Of a DNA stretch of 64,000 nt, positions 43,543-57,300 are shown piece after piece. This DNA is from Enchytraeus crypticus. Its lineage: Eukaryota; Annelida; Clitellata; Enchytraeida; Enchytraeidae. A program made the position numbers and the translations under genes. Numbering within the stretch: the first letter of the stretch is position 1; the number at the start of each line of letters is the position of its first letter. Location of the stretch: contig CAJHZI010000274.1 in assembly GCA_905160935.1 (NCBI GenBank), positions 781,001 through 845,000 on the forward strand, in the 5' to 3' direction. A model generated the notes under the pieces. That model saw nothing but the letters and a program-made list of their open reading frames with translations, searched no databases and was not told the origin of the DNA.

Positions 43543-43851
43543 TACCGATCGACATTTCGATTTTGCAGACATTAAAAACAAGAAATTTCGTTCATGCAGT
43601 AGAAATCAGTAGATGCAAACTTATTGGCATTAGCGATTGGTTCTTGCGAATTGTGCGATTCTCGGTCACAGCGAATTATCAAACATTACTTTTACTTTTA
43701 CAGAGTGAAAAGCTCCGAAAACACGATTACAAGAAATTCAAAATTCCATAAAGACATCAATCCAGAGCAGCAGGGACAGTCCGGAGAAGGGTCAAGGATT
43801 CCAGACAACCGTTGAGTAGCATCTCTATATCTGAAGGTCGACAAAGTGAAA

Positions 43852-43911
43852 ATGAAGTACGCTCTTCCACTGATCTGTCTAATCATCAACTCTTCTGTCT
43901 GGGCACTTCAG
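43852..43911 (+). CDS. Neuropeptide precursor exon 1: signal peptide
   Basis: The ATG at 43852 (context AAA before it) starts 20 codons: MKYALPLIC, hydrophobic LII, NSSVWA, LQ. This is a classic short signal peptide with a likely cut after SVWA. Donor CAG|GTATGA lies at 43912. Joined in phase 0 to exon 2 it continues LQ-DSKEDENN, an acidic propeptide. The exon is too short to be found by ORF length. It is linked to exon 2 by strand, phase and architecture, not by a transcript. Confidence 0.8.
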
Positions 43912-46707
43912 GTATGATTAAATTGATGCTAGAAAACTGACGTTAAATTTATCTTAACTAAATACCTTAATTTAACACAATAACAATTAAACCAACTCTT
44001 ATTAAAATTTATAACTATTATTGACGATTAATAACTTTTCTCAATTTCTAGAATCTGTAGCAATATTAAAGAAATGTTAAAAGTTGGCCAATTTAAATCT
44101 TCCAAATAATTTTTTGAATTTTTTTATTAATTGGGCCTACTAAAATTTGATCTAAGTTACAATTTATCCGTGCAGTTTTCGAGCTTGTGGTCTCAAAACT
44201 TCTGGAAAACGGGCCATAAGGAACAAACCATAATCCGAGCAAGGCAATAAAAATAGAAGTCAGAAGCATAGTTAAGCCCCACATGTATTTTATAGGATTT
44301 ACGAACTTGATTGAGGCCTATCTTAATGATAGAGGCCCATCTGTATGAGATGCGCCTATTTTTATGATATGGTCCTGTCTTTATGATAGAGGCTTACCTT
44401 TATGATAGAGGCCTATCTTTATAATAGATTAGGCCTTTCATCGGTGGTGCAGGTACTACTTAACGGGCATCAAAGCAAACACTGCAAAAGGAAACGTTTT
44501 GCCAAAAAAATTGGACTTGATACCGTTTTGCAGAAATCAAGAACTGACTACTAAAAGTACCGAAATAATTTGTAGCATATGATTCTTCCTGGCGGTATAC
44601 TCTTAAGTTATGTTGTTAAGAGTCATAATTTAATTTGCATAATAGGCTGGCCTAAATTGATGTCATTACACATCTACCGGATAATTCAATATCACATTTC
44701 AACAGTCTATTAGACATCATCATCGTTATCTTCCCTTTTAATTTAATCAGGGTAGGGATTATCGAACTTTTTCATTAGCTTTAGAAAATTTTGTAGCAAC
44801 TTCTAAAGCCTAGGCGCTCACTATCCAAATTCCCTTTCTGAATTTTGTTTGGTTCTTAGTGCTTTGTCGCCTTTTAAGACACGTGTAGTCAAATGTTGGT
44901 CTATTCTTCATCAACCCAATGATTAGGCAGAAAATAATTTTTAATAATTAAATTTTAAAAAGATAATAATTGTGACTGCTAATATATGCGCGCTAGTTGC
45001 GCATACTAATAATGATGCGTGTTCCAGTAAAAGAATATTTGAAGTTGATTATCAAGTTATATTGTACTATACCAGGCTCCATATTGGCACGCAGGTCAAA
45101 GGGCAATGAATTGATAAGATGGAAACTTTTACTACTATTATTTTTGAGTATTAAGGAAATAAATTTATGTTATTTTTTCCAAAATTAGAGCTTTCCAAAT
45201 CACTTTGACTTTCCAATTAATTTCTAATTAACAAGTTTTTAAGTTTAATAATCACAATTAGAGCTTTAACTTTAAATTTAACAACGATATTGGATGTCGA
45301 CTCCAGAACGTTTTCATTTCAGAAAAGCATGATTAAATTTTCATTATATAATTTCAATAGCGCTCAGTGAAACGAACAAGAAATTATCTATTTTTTCAGT
45401 TTAACTTTATTATTAGCAAATAAGTTCTATATATAGTTTGTTTTCAGCATAATTGCTAAATGTTAGTCACTGGGCCGAGCCAGTGGCTTGTTGGCATGTT
45501 GTTCTACTCGAGTCAGTAGGTGCAGGGTTCAAATACAGTGCTCTCCTCGTCACTGACATGCTATTGAGCAGGAAACTGGCATTAAACCAATCAGTAAATC
45601 AATAAGAATTTAACGTCCGGTTCCTCGCCTAAGGCAATGTCAGGGACGTCTCTTGCAAGCAGGCCCGTAAGTACAAACAGGCCACTCTGTACAAACAGAC
45701 CCAAAAGCACCACACGATGGCATGACTGAGTACACCAAGATCACAAGAGAAAGCGAGATCAAACAGTGCACTGAAGTTCAAGATCAAAGGCAAGCGGGTC
45801 AAAATTTAGCCCTATGTCGGAAAGAGATAGGTTTTTATCTTGCTCAGGAAAGTACCGATACGATTATAAGATCGAAGATACTATGGTAGATAGTTCCATT
45901 TTGTCGGCTACATTAATTCGATATTGTTCCATATTAGACATGGCCTTAGCCTTTAGCTTTTACTTTTATTAAATTCTTTTAATCTATAATTACTCTCTGC
46001 TATAAGTTTTTCACATATTTTTACATACTCCATGCTTATTTTATTTGTAACCTAATTCCAAAAATCAAATAATCAAACACCAGTGTGTCTAATATCAATA
46101 GTAAAGTGCCGACTGACCGAACAACAGCTATCATTTCCTAGTAATTTATTTACAAAAAATGGAAAATGAATCTGGCTGGTCGCTCACTTCACATGAGATT
46201 CGTTTGATATTGTTATTAGTTATAATTTAATTTTTTTGAAAACCAAATCTTGTGTTTCACTCTATGTAAGCCTGATTAATTCCATTAGCCCAGAGAATCA
46301 AGCATGAATAGTGGAATTTGTTTAATATTTACAGTTTTACTTTTTCAGAGTTCGAGTTTTCTGAGTTTTTCCAATTAATAATTATGCTCGAGATGTGTTG
46401 TTAATGCAACTGTGATGTTCCAATGATCAATTTTCCCAGGTATATTTCATTAATAATTCAGGTCTACAAATTTTAAGAATCTTTCGTTGCAAAATTATTT
46501 TAACTGGCTTTCACTTACATTAAAGCAAAGATTAATTTCAATAGGTATCTCGTTCAATTGGCGATGTATTACTGAAAAATGCTAAAAGGGCCCGAGCAAT
46601 ACCTAAACCGATAGATTCTTTAATTTATAATACCTGAAAACTGAAAGTTCTTTAAGGTTGTGATAGCAGCAAGGTACAAACAGCATTTATATCTAGACAT
46701 CTATATT

Positions 46708-46743
<36 letters not shown>

Positions 46744-46771
46744 TCTCTATTTTTTGGACGAAACAATATAT

Positions 46772-46815
<44 letters not shown>

Positions 46816-49493
46816 TATATATATATACATGTATATATATATAAGTCTTAGGACTGAAGAAAGTCTATTCGTATCCCGAACCTGGTTAAACTGGGATTTA
46901 AGGGAAGATGACAATGATGATGATTAAATTTATATATATATACAGTATATATATAAATTTCTAAAAAATAATATACATATAAGTTTGTGTATAGGCCTAG
47001 GAAACTACTTTCAATTATTTTAGTAATATAATTATATTCCTTTATTTCATCACAATTTGTGTAACAAAATGTATAAATAAATTGGCCGAAATGGATAATT
47101 AATACGGTTGGTAGGTTACTTAGATACCAGTATTGTCGCTAGTAGCCATAGCCACAAATTATTATTTGTAGTGACCAGAAAAGCGATTTCATCGAAATGC
47201 TATACATTACCTTGGTATAGCCATTAGTCAGAGAAAATATATCGTTTAAGATGAATCGTCGTTGAAAGTTTCTGTATCTGAGTTAGTCGGCTCTTGTGTT
47301 CCATATGGATAGTTTTCTGCTGGTACATTTGCAAGCTTTATGAAACAAACATTGAAGATTAGATATATTAAGTGTTTTAGATTCATTTAATATTAATTAG
47401 TGAGCTTAGCGTCAAGGTCAGGAGCCCGAAAACGTCGGTTTTGAGGTCAATTCACGACTTCGAACCGACCATCGCCGTGGTTGATCAACTGCCCTAAGTA
47501 AGAGCCAGACTAGTGTGATGATCCAGTTCTCAGTGAGAAATACAGGTCAAACATATTCAAATATCTAATGTGCAATAGAAAGAAAATACAACGTGTATCG
47601 AATCATTGATGATTCGTTGTCACTCCTCTATAGAAGTCCTTTACACAAATGAGTAATCTCTTCAGCCACTTGAGCCAATGGAAGCGTCAGGCTAGGTTTC
47701 CGACAGAAAAATTTTACGCTTGAAATTTGAACCCTTGGCTCTCCCGTCACTGGTGCATCTTTAAGAGATGAAACTGACTTTAAAATATGTTTTAAAATCG
47801 CATTTCTTCTACCTTTTCGCACAAACACAGTCCTTTGCAACTGCAACACAATTGCAGCAAGAAAAATAGCGTATATTACATATTACAGATTATATTACTT
47901 TAGTATTACTTATTTCAGATTACATACTAATAGGTAAGTTTAGTGTAAAATATTTAATATAAAACAGGATAATTACATACATTTGCAGCAGATAAGAAAA
48001 ACCGGTATAGGCCATAACATACAAACTTATATGCATCAATCAGAGAAAGATGAAAAAAAAAAAAAAAGAAAAGTTAAGGAACTACATGCAGCGACTTTAG
48101 TTACTAATTATAGAAGTGCAGCTGCATCTACATAGTACACCGAAGGAGGCATGATAGCTAAAGGACTTTCATTAGAATATTAGGATGCTAGGATTGCTTA
48201 TCCTACAGGTGAGTAAACCATTTACTTAGCAGCATGGGATTCCCCTCCCATATGGTTTTGATAAGATTTCAACCAACTTTCTTTGTAAAAAATAGATGTT
48301 GTACTAACTAATATTTTGAATGCTACTTCTGGCTTAAACCCATTATGTAACAACTTATTCCGTATATTGCTATTCAATTATAGTAAAATCACACTGTGTT
48401 AAACAAAGGCGAAGTCAAACTTTATCCAAGAAGTCAAGGTTACAAGTTTATAGGCTAGCAACCTCCAGTGCTACTCAATGCAGTAAAGACTTAACGTGAT
48501 GTTAGAATAAAATCTATACAATGGTTACATGATAAAGTACACCCTAATGTTAAGACAATGTACAATGTACATATGAGATAAACAAATAAGATAACAAAAA
48601 GATAAAAATTGTTTAATAATTATTGCGTGCGATGATATAGCCAAATTTCGCAGTTTTTAATCTTCTTCATCATAAGTATGACATACAGTGTGTAAGTACA
48701 TCCATTCTCTTAAAACATCTCCGCTAAATAGCAAAACTAAATGTTTTGCTAACACTTAGTAGACACAATGTCTCCTCCTAATCTAGTGATGTTCCATTAG
48801 GAGATTGTCGACGACTGATTTGATTTCTTTTCTCACTAACATGATCTCAGGCATCGATTGAAAACTCAAATTGAAATTTCCGAAAATCGAGAAACATGGG
48901 CCTACATGCGTTTGGATATTCTGCACTCTCGTAATAATACTAGCTATTTTTGTTTTTCAACATTAGTGTAATATACTGAACGGCTTGCAAAATACACATA
49001 TAATTCTATGCATTGGCTCTTAATGTAATGATTTATTTATTATTGAATTAGTTTAGAGTGTTCGTGTAATGAATACATGATTTCTTATGGATGCTTTTCT
49101 CTATGCTTGCCTCTACAAGTACAATTATGTGCATTGTACGTATTGAGGTATTTATATTAATACAGTGTACAACGTTGCATCGAATTATAGTGTATATAAT
49201 AAAAACGCGTCACGCAGTAATATATTGCATAGTAATTTATTGTGATTTGTGCATTGATGCATTGAACACCGATACGATTATAGAATAATGCACAGCACAC
49301 TTGTGCAGTTCACATTGAGATATTGTATGTTGATGGAGTCCGTAGTAAAGCAATGTACAATGCTATGTTGTTCTACACTGATGAGTGGCTCAAATGTACT
49401 ACAATCAGTTTATATGTCCTAATGATTGCTGAACACAGCTTTGTCCACTAATGAATAATACAGATAAAACAAGATTGTGCTGATTAAAAGTAT

Positions 49494-49541
<48 letters not shown>

Positions 49542-50299
49542 AAGAAAGATAGAGAGAGAGAAAGAGAGAGAAAGAAAGAGAGAGAGAGAGAGAGAGAGCG
49601 AGGGGAAAGAAAGAGAAAGAGAGAGAGAGATTAAAATGCTTATTTAATTATATAATATTCAATAATATATACATGTACCCAATAGTATACAAGCTAAAGC
49701 GTTAAGCAGCTCACACAGTATCTTATGTATCTGGCTAACCTTTAAAATGCATTCTATAAAACGGTGAGATTCTCTTAACAGACTCCAGAGTATTTTTCCT
49801 ATTCTTACATCACTTATAGGGGAGGGATTTAGCGCACTCAGTTAGCTGCGCGTCAGTTGAACGAAGTTAAGCTCCATCGCGCCGGTTAGTACTTTGTGGG
49901 CGACCACCTAGAAAGACCGATTGTTGACAGCTTTGGAAGAAAAAAAATCCCGATGGTGTTGGAAGGTTATTTTTAAATCCACGCCGGCTGCAATTGATGA
50001 GCCAACAAAAGGCAACGATTACTAATAACCAAGGAGAAGAATGGAGGAAATAACGAAAACTACAAAAACAGAAACTAAGAAAGGAAACTATGTAGCACGT
50101 GCGGTATGTCATGTGTGTAACTATACGAACAAACAAAATCACACTTCAAAAGTTCAAATCTGCTTGTTGTATCAACAGACACAGACACGCATTACAATGA
50201 AATGATCAACTATGTCGATATCTATCACTTTTAATACCACAAATTTAAACCGTTAGGCAATTTAGACCATTTTACGTATAACCAGTCCAGTTAATATAT

Positions 50300-50352
<53 letters not shown>

Positions 50353-53300
50353 ATACAATATAATATGTAATAATATATATATATATATATATATATTATA
50401 ATATAAATATTATAATAATAATAATAAAGGTAATATATATATTTATATATATGTCCGAGATTTTACTATCAGATCAGAGCGACTGGGATTTGAAGTGAAT
50501 TGAACGAGGGTTCAATTCACCTCAGGATCTATCATTTAAAACTTCATGACGTTTCGCAACACTATTAAGACAATCACGCTATTAAGACATTCAAACTGCA
50601 GCTCGCACAACGTTCATGGACGGTTTATCATACGTGTAGAGTAGTTGTCGTCATCAAGATGCTGCCTCTGTATCATGAATCTCAGTTATGCTGCATTTAC
50701 GCCATTATCCTGGTCTCCTATATACCCCTTTATGTGGGAACGATAATTAGGTGACGCCTGTTGGAGACAAACTGTCTCTAGCATCCCCATCTCTAAGAGC
50801 TACCTCAAGCAGTGCCGCATTTACAGAGAAACACAGAGCTACATAAACATGTTATTGATGCACGTCGATATTAGCAAGCAATTATGCACATTAAAGGCGT
50901 TATCTTCTCGTATTGTGTTCGGGGCTCTAAAGAATAGACCATCCGTTAACAGCATGTGTCTCAATAGGCGACAAAGTGAGAACTGCGGAGGGCAATGGGA
51001 AACAACCTCAGAAGTCATGTTATTACCACGCTCTAGCCTATATTAATAAGTGGGTACTAATAGCCTTTTTGAATTTTGATGGGAATAACTTGTTAATCGA
51101 TGGAGTGGCCTTTATGAAGCGCGAAAGCAGAATGTGAGCAGGAATATGTACTTTAGACCTGGCATTTAGACCTACCACTGAGAGAGAGAGAGAAAGTGAG
51201 AGAGAGAGAGAGAAGAGGACCAGAATGGTAATATTTCTACTTGTCTAAGAATTGTTGCTTCACGTGTCTATATGTTTGGCTCTCAGGTATTGTATTACAT
51301 CAAGAAGTTCTGAGGGAAGTAGTCCCAGCGGTATGCTCAATTTCAGATTTTAAAATAAATTTGGATCAAGGTCAGGTTGTAGTTCTTTGCCACTAAGTCC
51401 AGTGTATTGAATTTGGAGAATTCGAAAATTATAGTTAAGGAATTAATTCTTAAAATCGTCTAGCACAGCTTGTTCTATGTAAGAATGTTACGCATATCTA
51501 ATATCTTATATACAGCACGTTACAACTGAAGTTTTGCAAAGAATGTCAACTAGTCGTGATCTATTGAATAGAATAAAGCGCCAGGAGATGAAATTTTTGT
51601 CGGACACATTATGTGGAACTAAATAGTTGAAAATATCACAGTGAAAGGAAAAATAGACGGCAAACGAAGTAAGGGTCCGCAGCGGATGACTTTCATTAAG
51701 AGTCCAAGAAGTGGATGACGATAACGGAAACTGAAATGATCAGAACAACAATGGACAGATACATATGGATGGAGAAACACGACCCTGACCTTCCAGGCTT
51801 AGAACAGGCACGGCTCTTGAAGAAGAAATACAACTTGAATATGCTGAAACTTCACTCATTCTAAAAGTTTAACTTTTGAACAATGTCCATTCGACGTTCT
51901 AGTAATGTGAGTCCTAAAAGCTTCCTTCCTTGCAGTATAACTCCGGCGGTGAGACTATCGTAGATAAACCAAGAATTCATAAATCTGATCTTAACTTCGC
52001 AATATTTTCTGCCGTCACTTCTAAGTCATTTGCACACTATGGATCAGCACACCCATAAGAGAATGAAGAATATGATTGATCTGTTTTATACACGAAATTA
52101 GAGACTCCAAATGAGATTTAGTCAGCCAGGAATCGAACCAGGAGCATACAATTTAAAACGCCTGAATTGTAGCCTTTATATTTCCAATGGATATTTTCTT
52201 TATATTTCCTTTATATTTAGGATATTTCTTACAAATATCCTAAGAAAAAATTATATGAAGCTAAATTATTTCTTTAGATTTTATATCACTTACTTGCGCT
52301 ATTACTCGTTTTATATGACAAGAGCGTTGACTGTGATTCTATGCAGATTGCTGCTTAGATTTAAAATAAATCGCTTAAGATGTGTGACGTTACAACATCG
52401 CTGTAGTGTTTTGCTATCAATGCCCTAAATTTAGTCTCTTTCGTAGCTCCAATTCGGAACTCGAGCTCTGCAATAAAAAACCTTATTAATTTACGATCTG
52501 TCCGGACTGTGGTTCGACACTTTGCCATTACGCGTCGAATTAACCTCCTGACTTCTGTAGCCATGTGGTCTCTGCCATCTATCACCACATCGCATCGACT
52601 CTCTGCGTCAGTATACTGTCGTATTTCCGAGCTATATATCTAAAATAAAAGGTAACAACCTGTAAAATACAAGTAAAGTAACTTTATGAATTTGCTATGA
52701 GGTTAATGGGCAATATAAGTCCATTGTTTGGATTATTTCACTAAAGACAAAGTCTACACTTGGAGTACCTGAATGGGAGTTGTAGATTACCTTTTCTTAT
52801 CTAACGTTCGGTCTTAGCGTTCCACAAAAACGTTTGATAATAGCTCAGTCAGTCTCTCCCTCTCTTTCTCTCTCTCTCTCTCTTAGTGCACTGCCTATTG
52901 GCAGGTCCATGTTATATAGCGCCTCCACTCTTCTCCGCCTAACGCTCTCCTCTTCATGTCCACATATGAGTGGGTCTTTAAATCATCTAACATTCCTAAT
53001 CTCGGCCTGCCTCTACCACCTTTTCCTTCCTTTTTTCATTTTTTTATTATAGCTCAGTATAGCTGTTATATAACGTATGATCAAATTACCTTAAAAGGCT
53101 ACAGTTAATAATTTAAAACCTGCACCTAATGACCTGCAGTCTCAGACCTAACCAAGTGTGCTACTATCTCATCCTGTCATTTAATCAGTTACAATTTTAT
53201 TTATTTTATTTGTGTTCTTCTATTAAGCTAATTGGTAGTTACAGGATTGTTGCGTGAAGAATTCAGGTTATACTAAGAATCTGCAGGTATAATTAAGAGA

Positions 53301-54337
53301 GAATTTATGTAGATAGTCTGGAAGACTATTAGAAACAAGTCTAATTTAAAATTCAACAAAATTAAATTTTACTAAAAGTATCACGTTTGAACTTCATATA
53401 TGAATCTATTTAATACAATTTTATTTTTTAATATTAATCTTGAAAAGAGTGTGTAAAGATAGACAGTTGATAAATGCTGTAGAAAATAGGAAGAAGAATT
53501 GGAGAGGACAAATTCTAAGGTGAGATAGTTTACTAAAACAGTTCATGGACGGTAGAATGGAAGGAAAGAGAAACAGAGGCAGACCGAGGTTAGGAATGTT
53601 AGAGGATTTGTTACATACTGTGGATCTGCCAGTAGGCATTCCACTAAGGGAGAGAATTTCATTCATGGATTATTGTGTCGCTCCTACTCTTTGAGGAGTT
53701 ATTTAGGATATAAGGCTATTATTTTTTATAATTAAAAATTTACGCCACGGGTCTGCCGTCTCGTTGAGCAACTAAAAGTAGTTACACTTATATGCATGTG
53801 CGCTTAAATAAGTCTATTCAATTTGATATCATTATGTCCTTTAATAGTGGTACAGTAGGGCGAGACTGAATAATACATAATTACATATATAACGAGTGAT
53901 GGAAATTGTGTAACTTAACAATTAGTTAAATTTCTTATATTAATAGTACACGTTATATCGCTGGAAGCCTTCGTCTCATTATCAAGCCGACAAATTCCTA
54001 CCGTCAAATACGTTCATTATTTTTTTAATTAGGCCTAGCCCGTAACTACGACAACGAAAAAATAGTTGAATTTAGTTGCAAATCAGAATTTATAGGATCG
54101 TTTTAAGAGGTATCAGTAAGTGCAATTTGGAACACATACTCTAGATAGAGTATGCTGTATATACTGTATATATTTTTATGTAATTTAATCTTATTTTTAG
54201 ATCGTGAACGCACACGTTTAAATATACTATACATGCATACTATATATATACATTTATATATAATATTATATATAGGCCCATAAATACAGTATATATAATT
54301 TATATATACATATTTAATGCCTAAAGGCTATACACTG

Positions 54338-54387
<50 letters not shown>

Positions 54388-57300
54388 CGCGCATACATGT
54401 ACAGTATATACAGATAAGTACATATATACAGGTAAGCTATGGTGTAAGCAAGAGCCTTGTTAAGGGATTGCAGATCAATGGAATACTCAGTATGGAGCCT
54501 AAAAACAGACTCAAAGATATTATCTTGGTCCTGCCAATTGGCAGAAACAAGAAAAAATATAGGCCTGCTGCATATAAATAGTAAAATTCAGATTAGATAC
54601 ATGTAATTTTATTATTTGAACACTAAAACGTTAGGTTTAATATATCAAAATTTGTTTTCATAAAAAATAATAATGAAATGTTTGCAGGATAGCTCAAGGG
54701 GTGTATTATTGTAATTTTGTAAATTTTAATTTAAACTGATTTTTAAAGACAAACCCACAAACATCTAGGATATATTTCATTGCTCAAAATTTATGATAAT
54801 CTTATATTGGCATTACCATATTAAATATTATGATATCTTATTTTTTTAAAACTACAGCTTTCAAACATAACCTACATGTACCTTGAGTTTATGTCCCTTT
54901 CTTTACTTTTAATGATATTAAAAGTGCAAATGGAAGAAATAGAAGAACTCGCTCAGCCAGGTTATCCCAATGCTCATCCCCTTGAGTTTATCGACTCAAT
55001 CAATTAATACGAATATAACGTCCGATTCCTCGCCATAAGGCAATGTCAGGGACGTCAAGCGAGATCAAAACAGTGTAAGTTCAAGATCCAAGGCAAAATG
55101 GTACAAATTTAGACATATGGCGGGAAGAGATGGGTTTTTAGCTTGCCAAGGAAAGTACCAATACAATTACAAGATCCAAGATCTTGTGGCGGAGAGTTCC
55201 ATATTGTCGGAGCAGAAAACTTGAAGGAGCGTCGGCCCATGGCAGATTTAATATTTGGTACAGTGAGAAGGTATTTACTAGAAGAACGAAGACTACGAGA
55301 GGGTTGATAGGTGGATAAAAGATTAGATAGATAAGATAGTTTACCATAATTTAACCTTTTGAAGGTCAAGGACTCTGCAGAATTTATTGATTTAAATTAT
55401 TTCATTGCTAGATATCTCTTACAAAATTTAAATTAGAGTCTAAGGCATAAACGTAATGTATTGATTTTTGTGAATAAACTTAAGAAAATTAATTTCTAAA
55501 TATTATTCCAGATACTGACAACATTGACAATTTTTACTTTTAACCTAAAATGTACTTTACTTGTAATGATACCCCCCCCCTCTCTCTCTATCTCTCTCTC
55601 TCTCTAGTGCGCTGCCAAGTTGCAGTTCCAAGGCATACATTCTTATTCAAAGTCTGCTGTCATTCTTCATTACTTCGCCTACAGTTTGGAAAAATATGGC
55701 TTCTGAGATTGTGGCTGTTACTTTACTTATTTTTGCTTTATCGCCTCTTACGACACTCGCAGTTAACGGGTGTCTATTCTTCAGTGCCCTCGATACAACA
55801 CGGAAAATCATTTCCTCTATATAATTATATGATCTGAAATAAAGTATGTACTCTGAAATATGCTATATTGACAGTAAATTTATGCTTCCGCCATACAAAT
55901 ATATAATTAATATTATGACAGAAACCAAAATAGAATTTTATAGCATGACTTCCATTTAAATGTGTCATACATCACTGCCGATGATTGGATGCGCTTGACT
56001 GAATTGTGAAGAGTGTAGAGTAATTTACTGAGTGAGACTGTAAATTATTTCATCTGGTTTTGCTGACATTAAATATAATCGAGAGCAATCAAACATAGTT
56101 TAATTTCTATTATTAAATTTTATAGCCTTTAATAAGCCAGTATTGTTGCAGTATAGCATCTACAATAGCATTAATAAAGGTTCTCGATTTATTTCTACTT
56201 GCCTTGAAGTTTATCTGATTAGATCTGAATGAATCTGAAGTTTATATACATCAAAGCATTACGTGAAAGCATCACTGCTAGCGCCATCTGCTAAGCCTTG
56301 GCTGATTTAATATTAATTAAAATAGGACAAGCTTCTAAACTTTCCGTGACACCCATGTTTCAATTACACTTACCTCTCAGTTCAATTCAGTTGGTAGATC
56401 CGTTCTAGTCGAATTTGCTAGGGCAATATTGTTTAACTCTTATGAGGGTTAGGTGAATGAAAGATTTATATAAAGAAAACGTGACAGCAATAATAATCCA
56501 GGTGAAGTTTAATGGACAGGGTGTGGCTTATGGAAGGGTTTCTATGTACTAAAGACTGATTGAGCCCTTGTGCATTTATTTACAGCATGAAAGAGCATTC
56601 CCGCCCTTTTCCAATACTCGGCCAGTCTTAACCGTGTGATTTAGACTCTATTCCTCGGTCATGAGACTCAATATTAGATAGAAGAAAGTTTACTTTCTAA
56701 ATAATTTTTTAACGTTTTAACGTTTCTTTAAATAATTTCATTGTCTATACTACAATGTACTAATTGGTTGACAGGCTTATTATCGGCAAAATTACATGTT
56801 GGTCCATCTTCAATATTGTTAAAACCGAATTAAAATATATTTGCAATTAGTACAGTAGCTTTGACAAATTTCAATGATTTATCAGATGTTCGACTTTGTT
56901 GAAGTGTGACACCAGTGCGAAATATTCCTCGTGTAACAAAGCAATTCAACAGAATTATAACATCGCTTAATTTATTATACTAACTGATTAGAGACTCGTA
57001 AAGTTTATATGGAGTTTCAAGGCACACACCAATTAAGTCACTGAAGCAGTCAGCATCACAGATATGTGTCTGCATGGGTGAGCAGCAACAGCAACACTGA
57101 ACATCTAAAAGCTGCAGATGCAGTCATACATCAAATGCACCACCAGTTTAGTAGATCATGAAATTACTTGAAATGTCTCAAGAATTATTCACGGCTCGTG
57201 CTTTCTTTTATTCAGTGCGAAGGGATTTGAACCATACCTTGGGTATTTGTACTTGTGCATTCTGCAGAAATCTTGCACTTATTATAGGGTCAATCTGCGC

